This document shows, piece after piece, positions 31,561 to 32,729 of a DNA stretch of 32,729 nucleotides. Position 1 is the stretch's first letter, and every line of letters starts with the position of its first letter. Under the pieces are notes generated by a model. It ran no database searches and was not told the DNA's origin. It was given only the letters and a program-made list of their open reading frames with translations. The stretch is from Micromonospora sp. AMSO31t. GTDB lineage: Bacteria; Actinomycetota; Actinomycetes; Mycobacteriales; Micromonosporaceae. The position numbers were made by a program, and so were the translations under genes. The DNA is taken from NCBI RefSeq assembly GCF_008868175.1, contig NZ_WBKT01000058.1, forward strand, positions 1-32,729. The letters are read 5' to 3'.

Positions 31561-32729
31561 GTGAATTTGAAGCCTTACCGGGAGGCGCTCGCCCTGCCCG
31601 GTCTCCGGTCGTTGCTGCTGATCTCGGTGCTGGCGCGCATCCCGCTCACCGCGACCGGCGTGACGCTCACCTTCCACGTCGTGCTCGACCTCGGTCGCGG
31701 CTACGGCGCGGCGGGGCTGGTCGGCGCCGCCTCCACCGTCGGGGCCGCGCTCGGCTCCCCGCTGCTCGGCCGGCTGGTCGACCGGCGCGGCCTGCGCCCG
31801 GTGCTGCTCCTCACCACGATCGCCGAGGGCGTCTTCTGGGCCAGCGCGCCGACCCTGTCGTACCCGGTGCTGCTGCCCACCGCGTTCCTGGCCGGGCTGT
31901 TCGCGCTGCCGGTCTTCTCGGTGGTCCGGCAGTCCGTCGCCGCGCTGGTGCCCGCCGAGCGGCGCCGCCCCGCGTACGCCCTCGACTCGATGTCGGTGGA
32001 GCTCTCCTTCATGGTCGGCCCCGCGCTGGCCGTGGCCATGGCCGCCGCCGTGTCGCCCCGGCTCACCATGTGGGCGGTCGGCGCCGGGATCGTCGCCTCC
32101 GGCATCTGCTTCTGGCTGCTCGACCCGCCCACCCGCGCCGCCGACGAGCCGGTCGGCCCGGCCCGCAAGGTGCCCCGCCGGGAGTGGGTCACCCCCCGGC
32201 TGCTCGCCGTGCTGGCGGTCAGCCTGGCCGCCACCCTGGTGCTCGGCGGCACCGACGTCGCGGTGGTCGCCGTGCTGCGCGAGGGCGGCGAGGTCGGCTG
32301 GACGGGCGCCGTCCTGGCCATGTGGGCGGTCGCCTCGCTGGTGGGCGGCTTCGCGTACGGGGCGGTCACCCGCTCCCTCTCCCCGCTGGCCCTGGTGGCC
32401 GCGCTGAGCCTGGCCACCATCCCGGTCGGGCTGGGCGGGTCGCACTGGTGGCTGCTCTGCCTGGCGCTCGTCCCGGCCGGCGCGCTCTGCGCGCCCTCCA
32501 TCGCCTCGACCTCGGACGCGGTGAGCCGGCTCGCCCCGGCCGGGGTCCGCGGCGAGGCCATGGGCCTGCACGGCTCGGCCGTCACCGTCGGCATCGCACT
32601 CGGCGCGCCGCTGGCCGGCGCGGTGATCGACGCCTCGGCGCCGGCCTGGGGGTTCGCGGTCACGGGCGCGATCGGTGTGCTGGTCGCCCTGGCCGTCCTC
32701 CCGATCGAACTGCGCCACCGCCGCGAGCC
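31561..32729 (+). CDS. MFS transporter, 3' end beyond window
   Basis: An open frame from GTG 31561 runs 389 codons to the window edge without a stop. It encodes a polytopic membrane protein of the major facilitator type: an N-terminal REALALPGLRSLLL segment, about 11-12 hydrophobic helices, and the loop-2/3 signature GSPLLGRLVDRRGLRPVLL (equivalent to the MFS G-x-L-x-D-R-x-G-R motif). A matching region after the central cytoplasmic loop is GVRGEAMGLHGSAVTVG. It resembles drug/metabolite exporters with 12 helices, but the substrate is unknown. GGAGG at 31545-31549 is 11 nt upstream. At least the last few residues are missing. Confidence 0.85.
   Translation, partial: MNLKPYREALALPGLRSLLLISVLARIPLTATGVTLTFHVVLDLGRGYGAAGLVGAASTVGAALGSPLLGRLVDRRGLRPVLLLTTIAEGVFWASAPTLSYPVLLPTAFLAGLFALPVFSVVRQSVAALVPAERRRPAYALDSMSVELSFMVGPALAVAMAAAVSPRLTMWAVGAGIVASGICFWLLDPPTRAADEPVGPARKVPRREWVTPRLLAVLAVSLAATLVLGGTDVAVVAVLREGGEVGWTGAVLAMWAVASLVGGFAYGAVTRSLSPLALVAALSLATIPVGLGGSHWWLLCLALVPAGALCAPSIASTSDAVSRLAPAGVRGEAMGLHGSAVTVGIALGAPLAGAVIDASAPAWGFAVTGAIGVLVALAVLPIELRHRRE

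Noticed and set aside
31483..32718. Minus-strand frame of 411 residues opposite the MFS gene
   Set aside because: Hydrophilic, Gly/Gln/Arg-rich shadow; the plus frame from GTG 31561 gives regular membrane helices and an MFS signature.

Overview
The window is very GC-rich chromosomal DNA (third codon positions almost all G or C) from an actinobacterium. Protein character points to the Micromonosporaceae, Micromonospora-like, by inference only. The clearest marker is a block that reproduces the Mycobacterium tuberculosis Rv1330c-Rv1341 neighbourhood: pncB, clpS, DUF2017, mec, cysO, cysM, the Rv1339-type metallo-hydrolase, rph and rdgB. No tRNA, rRNA, CRISPR array, insertion sequence or phage gene was seen.

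Region 1 (about 1-9450) is a cell-envelope and exopolysaccharide region. A class I methyltransferase (minus) and a LytR-CpsA-Psr protein (plus) diverge from 1008-1127. A five-gene minus-strand operon runs from 8222 down to 2214: O-antigen ligase/polymerase-like protein, family 2 glycosyltransferase, Wzx-like flippase, polysaccharide pyruvyl transferase and a membrane-anchored GH10 glycosidase. Every junction overlaps by 4-20 bases, so polymer assembly, export, decoration and trimming look translationally coupled. A second family 2 glycosyltransferase faces away across 382 bp without a gene.

Region 2 (9457-11325) is one large membrane protein. It looks like a truncated, dead protein-kinase N-lobe joined to a trypsin-like domain in which all three catalytic positions are substituted.

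Region 3 (11455-19328) is a complete histidine-utilisation operon: RpiR-type regulator, hutU, M20 amidohydrolase, hutF, hutI, hutH. A palindrome lies between the -35 and -10 of its only obvious promoter. The operon ends at a long hairpin shared with the convergent rdgB. The route is histidine, urocanate, imidazolonepropionate, formiminoglutamate, formylglutamate and, presumably through the M20 enzyme, glutamate.

Region 4 (19418-25043, minus strand) holds clpS-DUF2017, mec-cysO-cysM (sulfur-carrier-dependent cysteine synthesis) and a separate MBL hydrolase, small membrane protein, rph, rdgB group. CysO is unusual: it continues 32 residues past its functional Gly-Gly. The rhomboid and murI genes that sit between cysM and the MBL gene in M. 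tuberculosis are absent here.

Region 5 (25159-32729) has a dynamin-like protein with degenerate GTPase motifs, a divergent large ATP-binding LuxR-type regulator, the NAD-salvage pair pncB-pncA, and an MFS transporter that runs off the window. Several genes start 6-7 nt after a TANNNT -10 hexamer, which indicates leaderless mRNAs.
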